DNA of 60,998 bases from Ruminococcus sp. GTDB taxonomy: Bacteria; Bacillota; Clostridia; Oscillospirales; Acutalibacteraceae. Of this stretch, positions 28,312 through 37,792 are shown piece by piece. The stretch's first letter is position 1. Every line of letters starts with the position of its first letter. Under the pieces are notes generated by a model. That model saw only the letters and a list, made by a program, of their open reading frames with translations, was not told where the DNA came from and searched no databases. The translations under genes and the position numbers were made by a program. The DNA lies in the NCBI GenBank assembly GCA_024403825.1, contig JAKSRB010000004.1, positions 1 through 60,998 of the forward strand, in the 5' to 3' direction.

Positions 28312-29649
28312 ATGAAAAGACTTTTTTCGATCAAAAATGTTCTTTTGTGCATAACATTTACCGTATTTTTGCTATTCATAAAGGATAATCTTGATATTGT
28401 CGGTAATGTATTTTCTACCACTGCAAAAATATTAACTCCGTTTATTATAGGATTTTTTATCGCCTATATATTGAATTATCCATTCAAATTTTTTGAAACT
28501 AAAGTATTCGGTAAAATGGGGCAGAAAAGGGAATTTATGAAAAAATTTCGTAAACCGTTTTCAATCATTATTACCTATCTGCTTGTTTCTGCCTTAATAG
28601 TTGTGTTAATCTGGATTGTTGTTCCTCAGATAGCAAGCAATATTTCAAGCTTGATTAGTAATATGCCAAGTTATATAAATTCTCTTATGACGAGAATACA
28701 CGAATTTGTTGCTTTTCTTAATGAAAGATTTGCTATTCAGATAGATGAAACATCTGCTTTAGATAATATTTACACTCAGATTGAAAGCTATTTCACAAAT
28801 GATAAGCTTGTTAATATTGCTGGTGAAACTACAAATGCAGTAATGAATATTATTATGAGTACCACAACAGGTTTATATAATTTCCTTATGGGTGTTATTA
28901 TATCAATATATTTCCTGTCAGCAAAGGAACAGCTTTGTGGACAGATAAAGAAAATTGCAGTTGCTTATATTCCTATCAAATATTTACCAAAGGTATATGA
29001 AATTGTTGATATTACAGATACCAAGTGCGGTCGTTTTCTGGTTGGTGATATAATTGATGCGGCATTTGTCGGTTGTTTGCATTTTGTAATTTTATCATTA
29101 CTTAATATTCCATATACACCTCTTATTTCTGTCCTTGTTGGTGTCACAAATATTATACCTTTCTTTGGACCTATTATTGGTACAGTTCCGAGTGCATTAA
29201 TACTTGTTATTATTGACCCATTGTCTGCACTTATTTTCCTTGTTATAAATATGGTAATTCAGCAGTTAGACGGTAATCTGTTTAAGCCTAAGATTATTGG
29301 TAGTCAGGTTGGACTTTCAAGCTTCTGGGTATTGTTCAGCGTTTTAGTAGGCAGTGCATTGTTTGGTATTCCTGGAATGGTTCTTGGAACACCAATTTAC
29401 GCAGTAATTTATTACCTCGTCCGCAAAAATGTTTATAATAAAATTGAGGATAAGGGAAAAATTGCAAAAGAGGCTCTTGAATTTGAGGTTCTGAACTATG
29501 CAAAGATTGCTGAGGAGCAAAAGCGATTAAGAGAGGAAAGGGAAAACCAGCAGAGAGAGCGAATTAAAAGGCTTATTCATCTTGAAAAATTTGGCTCATC
29601 AGATAATGAGTCTGATACAGATTCTGAAAATAAATCTGATAAGGAATAA
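28312..29649 (+). CDS. AI-2E family transporter (PerM-like)
   Basis: A 445-residue polytopic membrane protein with about eight helices and the family's conserved region (GVTNIIPFFGPIIGTVPSALI, then GIPGMVLGTPIYAVIYYLVRK). The family was named for autoinducer-2 export, but most members export other substrates or act as sodium-linked antiporters, so its substrate is open. luxS, which makes the AI-2 precursor, is in this window at 49456. The C-terminal about 60 residues are charged and predicted cytosolic. It follows polC after 14 bp. Confidence 0.88.
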   Translation: MKRLFSIKNVLLCITFTVFLLFIKDNLDIVGNVFSTTAKILTPFIIGFFIAYILNYPFKFFETKVFGKMGQKREFMKKFRKPFSIIITYLLVSALIVVLIWIVVPQIASNISSLISNMPSYINSLMTRIHEFVAFLNERFAIQIDETSALDNIYTQIESYFTNDKLVNIAGETTNAVMNIIMSTTTGLYNFLMGVIISIYFLSAKEQLCGQIKKIAVAYIPIKYLPKVYEIVDITDTKCGRFLVGDIIDAAFVGCLHFVILSLLNIPYTPLISVLVGVTNIIPFFGPIIGTVPSALILVIIDPLSALIFLVINMVIQQLDGNLFKPKIIGSQVGLSSFWVLFSVLVGSALFGIPGMVLGTPIYAVIYYLVRKNVYNKIEDKGKIAKEALEFEVLNYAKIAEEQKRLREERENQQRERIKRLIHLEKFGSSDNESDTDSENKSDKE

Positions 29650-29708
29650 TAAATCGGCTTTGATATGCTGTCAGTTTTTGCTGAAAAGCAATAATAAGTA
29701 TTTTATAT

Positions 29709-29737
29709 TTGACAAATTATAAATTGTATGTTAATAT
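29709..29737 (+). promoter_or_regulatory. Promoter of the his operon
   Basis: TTGACA (29709-29714), 17 bp, TAATAT (29732-29737). A small imperfect inverted repeat (29738-29764, AGTAACGC / GCGTACT) begins right after the -10 box and could be an operator. Confidence 0.7.
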
Positions 29738-29785
29738 AGTAACGCATTAACAATTTAGCGTACTAAAGTATTTGGGGAGATTTGA

Positions 29786-30955
29786 ATGAAGAAGTATATT
29801 AATATTACTCCTGAGGGAACAAAAGATTTTCTTTTTGCCGAATGTTCTGCTATGGATGATGTATGCGGTAAAATTGAAGCTGTCTTTTGTAAAAGAGGTT
29901 TTAAAAAGGTTACTACTCCTGGAATTGAATTTTATGATGTATTTTCTGTTCCTTGCAGCGGTATTTCTCAGGAATCAATGTTTAAGACAGTTGATAACAA
30001 AGGCAGATTGCTTGTTGTTCGTCCTGATTCAACATTGCCTATTGCAAGAATGGTTGCTTCTCGTCTTAAAAACAGCACCTTGCCTGTAAGATTATATTAC
30101 AAGCAGGCTGTATATCAGAATAATCCTACACTAACAGGCAGAAGAAATGAGCTTATGCAAATGGGTGTTGAATTGCTTGGAGTAGAGGGCAAGAGGGCAG
30201 ACCTTGAAATTCTTACTACTGCAATTCAGGCGATTTCTGCTGTTGAAGATGATTTCAGAATTGAGCTTGGTCATTCAGCAGTTTTTGATGCACTCTCAGA
30301 TGAGCTTGATATAAATGAAGATTTCAAAGAAAAACTCAGAGTTTCTATTGAAGGCAAGAATTATTCTGCATTAAATAATCTGCTTGATAAGCTTGAGCCA
30401 TGTAAGGAAGTTCAGGCAATTAAAAGCTTGCCGTCACTTTTTGGCGGTGAGGAAATTTTTGAGAAGGCTTATGAAATATGTGAGGGTACTCAGGCTCAGG
30501 AGGCACTTGAATATTTACATATGATTTATAATAACCTTGCTCCGCTCGGACTTGGTGATAAGATAATAATTGACCTTGGTTTGGTACAGAGAAATGACTA
30601 TTACACAGGAATTGTGTTTACAGGTTATGTAAATGGAATTGGTGATGCGGTATTGTCAGGCGGACGATATGACAAATTACTTTCAGAATTTGATGCCCCT
30701 ATGGGTGCGGCAGGTTTTGCGATTGATACAGATGCAATTTCATTGAAAAAGCTGTCAGACAATGTCAGCTATTCTGATAATCCTGATGTTCTGGTATTTG
30801 CAGAGGACGGACACGAGATTGAGGCAATAAAGCTTGTTGAAAAGCTGAATGATGAAGAGGGAATAAAGGCTCAGTTCAGCGTTCTGGCAACTCTTGAAGA
30901 AACACAAGCCTTTGCTGAAAAGCGTGGAATCAAAGAAATCAGAATAGTTAAGTAA
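29786..30955 (+). CDS. hisZ: ATP phosphoribosyltransferase regulatory subunit
   Basis: A HisRS-like protein without tRNA-charging function; it completes and regulates the short-form HisG enzyme. The 389 residues show the class II synthetase-like core (RPDSTLPIARMVASR, QMGVELLG, DLGLVQRNDYYTGIVF). Its position before hisG supports HisZ rather than a histidyl-tRNA synthetase, as does the short HisG. GGGGAG precedes the ATG. Confidence 0.94.
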   Translation: MKKYINITPEGTKDFLFAECSAMDDVCGKIEAVFCKRGFKKVTTPGIEFYDVFSVPCSGISQESMFKTVDNKGRLLVVRPDSTLPIARMVASRLKNSTLPVRLYYKQAVYQNNPTLTGRRNELMQMGVELLGVEGKRADLEILTTAIQAISAVEDDFRIELGHSAVFDALSDELDINEDFKEKLRVSIEGKNYSALNNLLDKLEPCKEVQAIKSLPSLFGGEEIFEKAYEICEGTQAQEALEYLHMIYNNLAPLGLGDKIIIDLGLVQRNDYYTGIVFTGYVNGIGDAVLSGGRYDKLLSEFDAPMGAAGFAIDTDAISLKKLSDNVSYSDNPDVLVFAEDGHEIEAIKLVEKLNDEEGIKAQFSVLATLEETQAFAEKRGIKEIRIVK

Positions 30956-30970
30956 TAGAGGTAAAAATAT

Positions 30971-31600
30971 ATGAAACCAATCAGAATTGCTCTTACAAAG
31001 GGCAGACTTGAAAAAACAACAATAGAATTATTTGAAAAAATCGGATATAATTGCGATGAGGTAAAAAACAAGGGCAGAAGACTTATTCTTCCAGTTGGAA
31101 ATAATGATTTTGAAGTAGTGCTTGCAAAGGCAGCGGATGTTATCACATATGTTGAGCATGGTGTGTGTGATTTGGGCGTAGTTGGCAAGGATACAATTCT
31201 TGAAAACGGCAGTTCATTTTATGAATTGCTTGACCTTGGATTTGGAAAATGCAGATTTGCTTTGGCTACAAAAAAAGATTTTGATTTTTATAAGGGTTAT
31301 AATACAAAGACTATTGCAACAAAATATCCGAATGTAACACGCTCATTTTTTGATGACAAAAATATGGATATAAGAATAATTAAGATTGAGGGTTCAGTTG
31401 AGCTTGCTCCGCTTGTAGGACTTGCTGACGGTATAGTTGATATTGTAGAAACAGGCTCAACATTAAAGGCAAACGGACTTGAAGTAATCGAGTGGGTAAC
31501 AGATATTTCCGCAAGATTGATTGCTAACACAGCAAGTCTTAAGCTTAGAAAAAATGAAATTGAAGAACTTCAAATGAAATTGGAGGCTGTAACAAAATGA
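30971..31600 (+). CDS. hisG: ATP phosphoribosyltransferase catalytic subunit, short form
   Basis: First and committed step of histidine synthesis, joining ATP and PRPP. At 209 residues it lacks the C-terminal regulatory ACT-like domain of the long form, so it needs HisZ. Typical segments are ALTKGRLEKTTIELFEKIGY and the PRPP-binding VDIVETGSTLKANGLEVIE. It overlaps hisD by 4 bp. Confidence 0.96.
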   Translation: MKPIRIALTKGRLEKTTIELFEKIGYNCDEVKNKGRRLILPVGNNDFEVVLAKAADVITYVEHGVCDLGVVGKDTILENGSSFYELLDLGFGKCRFALATKKDFDFYKGYNTKTIATKYPNVTRSFFDDKNMDIRIIKIEGSVELAPLVGLADGIVDIVETGSTLKANGLEVIEWVTDISARLIANTASLKLRKNEIEELQMKLEAVTK

Positions 31601-32886
31601 TAACTACTGTAACAGCAGACGGCAAAAAAGAATATGAATTTATAGATATGCTCAAGAAAAGAGCAGAAAACTCCGGTAATGATGTAACACCGATTGTATC
31701 TGAAATAATTGAAAATGTAAGAGAAAATGGCGATAAAGCGGTATATGATTATACTGTAAAATTTGACGGTAAGGCACCTGAAAATGCAGAAATCCCATTA
31801 AGTGAGATAGATGAGCTAATTTCAAAGTGCGACAAGGACTATATCGAAACCATTAAGAAAGCAGCGACAAATATAGCTGATTTTCATAACAGACAGGTTC
31901 AGCAGAGCTGGCTTACAACCAAAAATAACGGTGTAATAATGGGACAGAGAATAAGAGGACTTAAAAGAGTGGGTATCTATGTTCCTGGTGGCACAGCGGC
32001 TTATCCGTCATCAGTTCTTATGAATGCAATTCCTGCAAAAATTGCAGGTGTAGAGGAAATTATAATGTGTACACCTCCTCAGAAGGACGGTACTCCTAAT
32101 CCTAATATTATTGCTGCTGCAAAAATTGCAGGTGTTGACAGGATATTCCTTATGGGTGGTGCTCAGGCAGTTGCGGCACTTGCATATGGTACTGAAACTG
32201 TCCCAAAGGTTGATAAGATTGTAGGTCCTGGTAATATATTTGTTGCTACAGCTAAAAAGTTGCTTTATGGTACTGTTGATATTGATATGATAGCAGGTCC
32301 GAGTGAGATTCTGATTGTAGCGGATGAAACCGCAAATCCAAAGTATCTTGCCGCTGACCTTATGAGTCAGGCTGAGCATGATAAGCTTGCATCTTCAATT
32401 CTTTTGACAAATAGTGCTGAAATTGCTGAAAAAACAACAGAAGAGCTTGCTCGTCAGATTGAAACCCTTTCAAGAAAGGAAATAATTTCAGCATCACTTG
32501 ATAATTTTGGTGCAATAATTGTTTGTAGTGATATTGAACAGGTAATCGACTTTGCAAATGAGCTTGCACCTGAGCATCTTGAGGTATGCTGTAAAAATCC
32601 AATGGAGTATGTTGGAAAGCTTGACAATGCAGGTTCAGTATTCCTTGGAAATTACAGTCCTGAGCCACTTGGAGATTATTTTGCAGGTCCTAACCATGTA
32701 TTACCAACAAGCGGAACAGCAAGATTTTTCTCACCGTTATCAGTTGACAGCTTTGTTAAAAAATCAAGCTTTATTTACTATACAGAAGATGCCCTCAGAA
32801 AAGACGCTGAGGATGTTATCAGATTTGCCGATACTGAGGGACTTACAGCACATGCAAATTCAATTAAAGTCAGATTTGATTTGTAA
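31597..32886 (+). CDS. hisD: Histidinol dehydrogenase
   Basis: A zinc-dependent, NAD-linked enzyme for the last two oxidation steps from histidinol to histidine. The 429 residues carry IDMIAGPSEILIVADE, the MSQAEHD zinc-ligand segment and the GPNHVLPTSGTARF motif. It is coupled to hisG by an ATGA overlap. A hairpin lies in the 125-bp gap before hisC. Confidence 0.96.
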   Translation: MITTVTADGKKEYEFIDMLKKRAENSGNDVTPIVSEIIENVRENGDKAVYDYTVKFDGKAPENAEIPLSEIDELISKCDKDYIETIKKAATNIADFHNRQVQQSWLTTKNNGVIMGQRIRGLKRVGIYVPGGTAAYPSSVLMNAIPAKIAGVEEIIMCTPPQKDGTPNPNIIAAAKIAGVDRIFLMGGAQAVAALAYGTETVPKVDKIVGPGNIFVATAKKLLYGTVDIDMIAGPSEILIVADETANPKYLAADLMSQAEHDKLASSILLTNSAEIAEKTTEELARQIETLSRKEIISASLDNFGAIIVCSDIEQVIDFANELAPEHLEVCCKNPMEYVGKLDNAGSVFLGNYSPEPLGDYFAGPNHVLPTSGTARFFSPLSVDSFVKKSSFIYYTEDALRKDAEDVIRFADTEGLTAHANSIKVRFDL

Positions 32887-32937
32887 TACAGTTTGATTTT
32901 ATATTTATATATATACAGAAAATTTTGAATTTTATTT

Positions 32938-32978
32938 AAGGCAACACCGTATATATTAAATTGTGCGGTATTGCCTTT
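32938..32978 (+). terminator. Hairpin between hisD and hisC (internal attenuator or repeat)
   Basis: A 12-bp near-perfect stem with the sequence AAGGCAACACCG / CGGTATTGCCTT, followed by TTTA. A similar element lies at 52486-52526. Inside an operon it may cause partial termination or mark an RNA cleavage site. Confidence 0.55.
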
Positions 32979-33011
32979 ATAAACTATAGTTTATTTTAAG
33001 GAAGTTTTTCA

Positions 33012-34064
33012 ATGAATTACGAATTGAATAAAAAGATTAAGGAGCTTGAGCCTTACGAACCGATAAGCGGTACATATAACATAAGACTTGATGCCAATGA
33101 ATGTCCTGTGAATTATCCGCAAGAGTTAATGGAGCAGGTGAGAGAGGCTGTTGATAATGTATTATTCAACCGCTATCCTGACCCACTTGCTGTGGAACTG
33201 ATTAATTCATTTTCAGAATATTATGGGATAGATTCAAAATATGTTACAGCAGGAAACGGTTCTGACGAGCTTATTTTTCTTATTGAGTCCGCTTTTATGG
33301 AAAAAGGCGATAAAATGCTTGTTGTTGCTCCTGATTTTTCAATGTATAAATTTTATTCTTCTATTTGCGAAACAGAGTGCGAAACATTTATTAAAGATGA
33401 AGAGCTGAATATTGATATTGATGCTTTGATAAGAAAAATTAATGATGATAAAATAAACCTTGTTATATTTTCAAATCCATGCAACCCTACAGGTCAGGGA
33501 ATAACTGCTGACGAGGCAAGAAAGCTGGTAAGCTCAGTAAATGCTCTTGTTATACTTGATGAGGCATATATGGACTTCTGGAATCAAAGCTTATTGAACG
33601 AGGTTCAGAATTATTCAAATCTGATAATTTTCAGAACTGCATCAAAGGCGATTGGCTCAGCCGCTCTCAGACTTGGCTTTGCAGTAGCTAACGAAACTAT
33701 TTCAAAGGCTGTTAAAGCGGTTAAATCTCCGTACAATGTGAACAGTATTTCTCAGGCTGTGGGTACAGTTATCTACAAAAATAAAGAATATTTGGAGAAC
33801 CGCAAGAATTTAATTGTAAATAACAAGGAAATGCTGTATAATGATTTAACAAAACTTGCTGATAACAGAGATGATTTTAAGGTTTACAACAGTTGTGCAA
33901 ACTTTATTTTCATAAAAACACCTTTTGGCAAGGATTTGTGGGAATTTCTAAAAGCTAATTCCATTGTAATAAGATATATGGGTGAGTTTATAAGAATTTC
34001 TGTAGGCACTAAGGAAGAAAATGACGAAGTTATCAGATGTATTAAGGAATATTTTGCGAGGTAA
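33012..34064 (+). CDS. hisC: Histidinol-phosphate aminotransferase
   Basis: A fold-type I PLP enzyme that converts imidazole-acetol phosphate to histidinol phosphate. The 350 residues have the PLP lysine K212 (TASKAIGSAALRLGF), NPCNPTGQ and LDEAYMDF. AAGGAAG precedes the ATG. The gene lies 3 bp before hisB. Confidence 0.95.
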   Translation: MNYELNKKIKELEPYEPISGTYNIRLDANECPVNYPQELMEQVREAVDNVLFNRYPDPLAVELINSFSEYYGIDSKYVTAGNGSDELIFLIESAFMEKGDKMLVVAPDFSMYKFYSSICETECETFIKDEELNIDIDALIRKINDDKINLVIFSNPCNPTGQGITADEARKLVSSVNALVILDEAYMDFWNQSLLNEVQNYSNLIIFRTASKAIGSAALRLGFAVANETISKAVKAVKSPYNVNSISQAVGTVIYKNKEYLENRKNLIVNNKEMLYNDLTKLADNRDDFKVYNSCANFIFIKTPFGKDLWEFLKANSIVIRYMGEFIRISVGTKEENDEVIRCIKEYFAR

Positions 34065-34067
34065 GCT

Positions 34068-34646
34068 ATGCGTTGTGCTAAGGTTGACAGAAAAACCAAG
34101 GAAACAGATATTAAACTTGAATTAAATCTTGACGGTGGAGAAATATCCATTGATACCGGCATTGGATTTTTCAATCATATGCTAAATTCCTTTGCAACAC
34201 ATGGCGGATTTGGTCTTGTTGTCAATGTAAAGGGTGACCTTGAGGTTGACGAACATCATACTATTGAGGATACAGGCATTGTCCTTGGTAAGGCATTTGC
34301 TGAGGCTCTGGGCGATAAAAGCTCAATCGACCGTTTCGGCAGTTTTTATGTTCCTATGGATGAGGCACTTGCATTTGCATCTGTTGATATAAGTGGTCGT
34401 CCTTATCTGGTTTTTGATGCTGACTTTCCTCAGGCTGTTTGTGGCGGATATGATTGCTCTATGACTGTAGAATTTATGCGTGCTTTTGCTTTTAATGCTG
34501 GTATTACCTTGCATATGAAATCAGTTTACGGAGATAATTCGCATCATATTACCGAGGCTCTTTATAAGGCGGTTGCTCATTCACTGAGAATTGCCGTTAA
34601 GCAGAATTCTTCAAATAAACCTCTTTCAACAAAGGGAGTGCTGTAA
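34068..34646 (+). CDS. hisB: Imidazoleglycerol-phosphate dehydratase
   Basis: A manganese enzyme that removes water from imidazole glycerol phosphate. The 192-residue monofunctional form has the paired metal motifs GFFNHMLNSFATHGG, DEHHTIEDTG and DNSHHITEA. The stop codon directly abuts the hisA ATG (0-bp gap). hisH would normally follow and is missing. Confidence 0.97.
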   Translation: MRCAKVDRKTKETDIKLELNLDGGEISIDTGIGFFNHMLNSFATHGGFGLVVNVKGDLEVDEHHTIEDTGIVLGKAFAEALGDKSSIDRFGSFYVPMDEALAFASVDISGRPYLVFDADFPQAVCGGYDCSMTVEFMRAFAFNAGITLHMKSVYGDNSHHITEALYKAVAHSLRIAVKQNSSNKPLSTKGVL

Positions 34647-35369
34647 ATGATTATTTTACCTGCTATTGATATTAAAGACGGAAATTGTGTACGACTCTTT
34701 AAGGGTGATTATGCTACTGTAGAAAAGGTTGCTGAGTCACCATATATTGCCGCTCAGCGTTTTGCTGATGCAGGTGCCAAGTGGATGCATATGGTTGACC
34801 TTGACGGTGCAAAGGATGCTAAGCTTGTTAATGCAGATTTGATTGCTGATGTTGCAAAATCCTCAGGCTTATCTGTTGAGGTTGGCGGTGGTATTCGTGA
34901 TATGAATGCTGTAGAATATTACCTTTCCAGAGGAATTGACAGAGTAATTCTTGGTTCAGCCGCAGTAAAAAATCAACAGCTTGTTATTGATGCGGTCAAG
35001 GCATATGGTGATAGAATTGTTGTCGGAATAGATGCCAAGGACGGAATGGTGCGTGCTGAGGGCTGGCTTGATAATTCTGAAATAAACTACATTGAGCTTG
35101 CTAAGAAAATGGAAGCAGTTGGAGTAAAGACAATAGTATTTACTGATATTGACCAGGACGGAACTCTTGAAGGACCAAATCTTAAACAGCTTGATGACCT
35201 TGCAAATGAGGTTTCCTGCAATATTATTGCAAGTGGCGGAGTTGCTGTACTTAAGGATATTATTAATCTTTCAGAATTAAATGTTTATGGTGCAATTTGC
35301 GGAAAGTCCATTTACTCAGGTACACTTGATTTAACTCAGGCACTTGAAATTGCACACAGGGTTAAATAA
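34647..35369 (+). CDS. hisA: ProFAR isomerase
   Basis: A TIM-barrel enzyme that isomerises ProFAR to PRFAR. The 240 residues contain the catalytic Asp in the first strand ([19 protein letters not shown]) and the second catalytic Asp in [12 protein letters not shown], with the phosphate-binding ASGGV segment. The next step needs HisF/HisH, which are not in this operon. Because HisA and HisF are paralogs, HisF was considered; the IDIKDG start and EVGGGIRD favour HisA. Confidence 0.93.
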   Translation: MIILPAIDIKDGNCVRLFKGDYATVEKVAESPYIAAQRFADAGAKWMHMVDLDGAKDAKLVNADLIADVAKSSGLSVEVGGGIRDMNAVEYYLSRGIDRVILGSAAVKNQQLVIDAVKAYGDRIVVGIDAKDGMVRAEGWLDNSEINYIELAKKMEAVGVKTIVFTDIDQDGTLEGPNLKQLDDLANEVSCNIIASGGVAVLKDIINLSELNVYGAICGKSIYSGTLDLTQALEIAHRVK

Positions 35370-35382
35370 GAGGTACAGAAGT

Positions 35383-35697
35383 ATGGATTTAGATAAATAT
35401 TTTGCAAAAGCAGAGCTTATTCCTGCAATAGTACAGGAAAAATCTACAGGCGAGGTTTTAATGCTTGCTTATATGAATCGGGAAAGTATGCAGAAAACCT
35501 TTGAAACAGGATATACATGGTTTTGGTCACGCAGTAGGCAGGAGCTTTGGAACAAGGGTGCTACATCAGGACATTTGCAGAAGGTAATTGATATTTATGC
35601 TGATTGCGATGATGATACCTTGCTTATAACAGTTGAGCAGACAGGTGCCGCCTGTCATACAGGAAATCATACCTGTTTCTTTAAAAAATTAAAATAA
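35383..35697 (+). CDS. hisI: Phosphoribosyl-AMP cyclohydrolase
   Basis: Opens the adenine ring of PR-AMP. The 104-residue stand-alone form has the conserved [16 protein letters not shown], the metal-binding DCDDDT and the zinc cysteines ([12 protein letters not shown]). A longer frame from 35344 overlaps hisA; GAGGT lies before the ATG at 35383, which fixes the start. hisE follows after 24 bp as a separate gene. Confidence 0.95.
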   Translation: MDLDKYFAKAELIPAIVQEKSTGEVLMLAYMNRESMQKTFETGYTWFWSRSRQELWNKGATSGHLQKVIDIYADCDDDTLLITVEQTGAACHTGNHTCFFKKLK

Positions 35698-35721
35698 TAA
35701 AAAATAATGAGGTAATATATA

Positions 35722-36054
35722 ATGAATGACAGAGAAATACTTTCTGAATTGTATGCAACAGTAGAAAACAGAAGAGATAACCCAAAGGAGGGTTCATACA
35801 CCTGTTATCTGCTTGACAAGGGACTTGACAAAATCCTTAAAAAGGTTGGCGAGGAATGTAGCGAAACAATAATTGCCGCTAAGAATAATGATAACAGCGA
35901 AACAGTATATGAAATTGCTGATTTGCTTTATCATCTTACAGTAATGATGGTTAAGCAGGGCATACCGCTTGAAGATGTTCTTGCTGAGCTTGACAAGAGA
36001 ACTGAAAAAACAGGAAATTTAAAACAGTTCCATATTGTTGACAAAAATTCTTAA
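35722..36054 (+). CDS. hisE: Phosphoribosyl-ATP pyrophosphatase
   Basis: An all-alpha MazG-like pyrophosphohydrolase acting on PR-ATP. The 110 residues carry the metal-binding KVGEECSETIIAAKN and YEIADLLYHLTV segments. It is the last gene of the operon; a strong terminator follows. Confidence 0.95.
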   Translation: MNDREILSELYATVENRRDNPKEGSYTCYLLDKGLDKILKKVGEECSETIIAAKNNDNSETVYEIADLLYHLTVMMVKQGIPLEDVLAELDKRTEKTGNLKQFHIVDKNS

Positions 36055-36063
36055 GCAAAATAT

Positions 36064-36094
36064 AAGCCCTATGACCGAAAAGTCATAGGGCTTT
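36064..36094. terminator. Terminator between hisE and the Crh-like gene
   Basis: A 12-bp perfect stem (36064-36075 with 36082-36093) lies between convergent genes and can act in both directions; the T-tracts are short. Confidence 0.8.
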
Positions 36095-36133
36095 AAATGA
36101 AATATATTATTTAATAAATAATTAAGTATCAAA

Positions 36134-36373
36134 TTAAGCGTGCGTGAGAGTGAATTCAGCAACAGCCTTTTTGAAATTGTCATCAGGCTCTGATTCTAAA
36201 ATCAGCTCAAAAGGCTTTGAAATATCAATAGCAAACACACCCATTAATGAATGAGCATCAACAGTATAATCACCGCTTTTAATCATCATCATTGTGTTTG
36301 GAAAATGGGCAAGTGTTTCAAAAATTTCAATCAGTCCATTTTTGCTTTTTACAGCAACTGGCATTGAGAACAA
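36134..36373 (-). CDS. HPr-like protein lacking the phospho-acceptor histidine (Crh-like)
   Basis: A 79-residue HPr-fold protein. The regulatory serine region is well kept (DAHSLMGVFAID, Ser at the position of HPr Ser46), as is the C-terminal helix. The HARPA-type active site with His15 is absent; the first 30 residues contain KSKNGLIEIFETLAHF with no matching His. It thus cannot act in PTS phosphotransfer but could act as a Ser-phosphorylated co-regulator of CcpA, as Crh does in Bacillus. GGAGGTGA lies 6 bp before the TTG at 36373 but 15 bp before the next ATG (36364), so TTG is the likely start. Confidence 0.75.
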   Translation of the reverse strand: MFSMPVAVKSKNGLIEIFETLAHFPNTMMMIKSGDYTVDAHSLMGVFAIDISKPFELILESEPDDNFKKAVAEFTLTHA

Positions 36374-36499
36374 TTAATGTCACCTCCGACACTTTTTTAT
36401 TTTCTTGTTTTTATCTTATCATTTATCTTTAAGATAATCAATATATAATTACCAATTTTTTTAAATTCAACTTTTTAACTAAAAAAGGATGACAAAATT

Positions 36500-37792
36500 A
36501 TGAATTTTAATATAGTTACGCTCGGATGCAAGGTTAATCAGTATGAATCGCAGGCAATGCGTGAGGATTTGCTGAAAAATGGCTTTTTATTGTCTGAAAA
36601 CAAAGATATTGCCGATATTACAATAATAAACAGCTGTACTGTTACCGCTGTAAGTGATGCAAAAAACCGTAAATTATTAAATAAAGTACGAAGATTAAAT
36701 CCAGATGGAATTATTGTGCTTACTGGCTGTATGCCTCAGGCATTTCCTGACGAAGCTGAAAACTTTAAAAATTGTGATATTGTGCTTGGCAATGCAAAGC
36801 GTGCTGAGCTTGTTCCAGCTATAAGAAAATTTATTGCTGACTCAAACAAAAATATTGCTATATCTGAGCATATTGCTAAGGGTGAGCCTTTTGAAAATCT
36901 TTCAGTTTCTTCATTTGGTGAACATACTCGTTCATTTATAAAAATCGAGGACGGCTGTAACAGATTTTGCTCCTACTGCATTATACCATATGCTCGTGGC
37001 AGAGTGCGTTCAAAACAGCTTTCAGACTTGAAAGCAGAAATTGAAACGGTTGCAATGAATGGTTACAAGGAAGTTGTATTGGTAGGTATAAATCTTTCTG
37101 CTTATGGACTTGATGAAAATTTTAATCTTGCAGATGCTGTAGAGTGTGCTTGCTCTGTTGAGGGGATAGAAAGAGTAAGACTTGGTTCGATTGAGCCTGA
37201 GCGAATGGACAGGGAAATGATAGCAAGATTAGCTGCTCAGCCGAAGTTCTGTCCTCAGTTCCATTTATCATTGCAGAGTGGTTGCGACAAAACACTAAGT
37301 GATATGAACAGACATTACACTTCTGGTGAGTATGCTGAGATTGTTAATAATTTGCGTAATGCCTTTGAAAATTCCTCAATTACTACAGATGTAATGGTTG
37401 GTTTTGCAGGTGAAACTGAAGAAGATTTTGAAAATTCAATGCAGTTTGTAAAAAATATTGGATTTGCAAAGGTTCATGTTTTTCCATATTCCCAGAGAAA
37501 GGGTACTGTAGCGGCAGATAAGCCAAATCAGGTTGCCCCACAGGAAAAGGAAAGACGGGCAAAGCTTATGGGAATTGCCGTTGATAAATCACGCAAAGAA
37601 TTTTTAGATACTCAGGTTGGCTTGGTTGAGAATGTACTCATAGAACGCAACAGGCGTGGCTACCTTGAGGGCTATACCAAAAATTATACTCCTGTACATA
37701 TTATTTCAGAAAATTCTGAGCTTTGTGGATTAATAAAAAATGTAAAAATTACTAAGAGCTTTGATGATTATTGTGAGGGCGAATTAGTTTAA
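36500..37792 (+). CDS. mtaB: tRNA t6A37 methylthiotransferase
   Basis: A radical-SAM enzyme that converts t6A37 to ms2t6A37 in tRNA. The 430 residues have the N-terminal UPF0004 domain with cluster cysteines (TLGCKVNQYES, C10 and others), the SAM cluster C153, C157 and C160 (CNRFCSYC), and a C-terminal TRAM domain. GCKVNQYES and IIPYARGRVRS point to the MtaB branch rather than MiaB or RimO. It ends 9 bp inside the convergent gene downstream. Confidence 0.93.
   Translation: MNFNIVTLGCKVNQYESQAMREDLLKNGFLLSENKDIADITIINSCTVTAVSDAKNRKLLNKVRRLNPDGIIVLTGCMPQAFPDEAENFKNCDIVLGNAKRAELVPAIRKFIADSNKNIAISEHIAKGEPFENLSVSSFGEHTRSFIKIEDGCNRFCSYCIIPYARGRVRSKQLSDLKAEIETVAMNGYKEVVLVGINLSAYGLDENFNLADAVECACSVEGIERVRLGSIEPERMDREMIARLAAQPKFCPQFHLSLQSGCDKTLSDMNRHYTSGEYAEIVNNLRNAFENSSITTDVMVGFAGETEEDFENSMQFVKNIGFAKVHVFPYSQRKGTVAADKPNQVAPQEKERRAKLMGIAVDKSRKEFLDTQVGLVENVLIERNRRGYLEGYTKNYTPVHIISENSELCGLIKNVKITKSFDDYCEGELV

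Noticed and set aside
34647..35369. Reading hisA as the missing hisF
   Set aside because: HisA and HisF are related barrels, but the start [16 protein letters not shown] and EVGGGIRD fit HisA.
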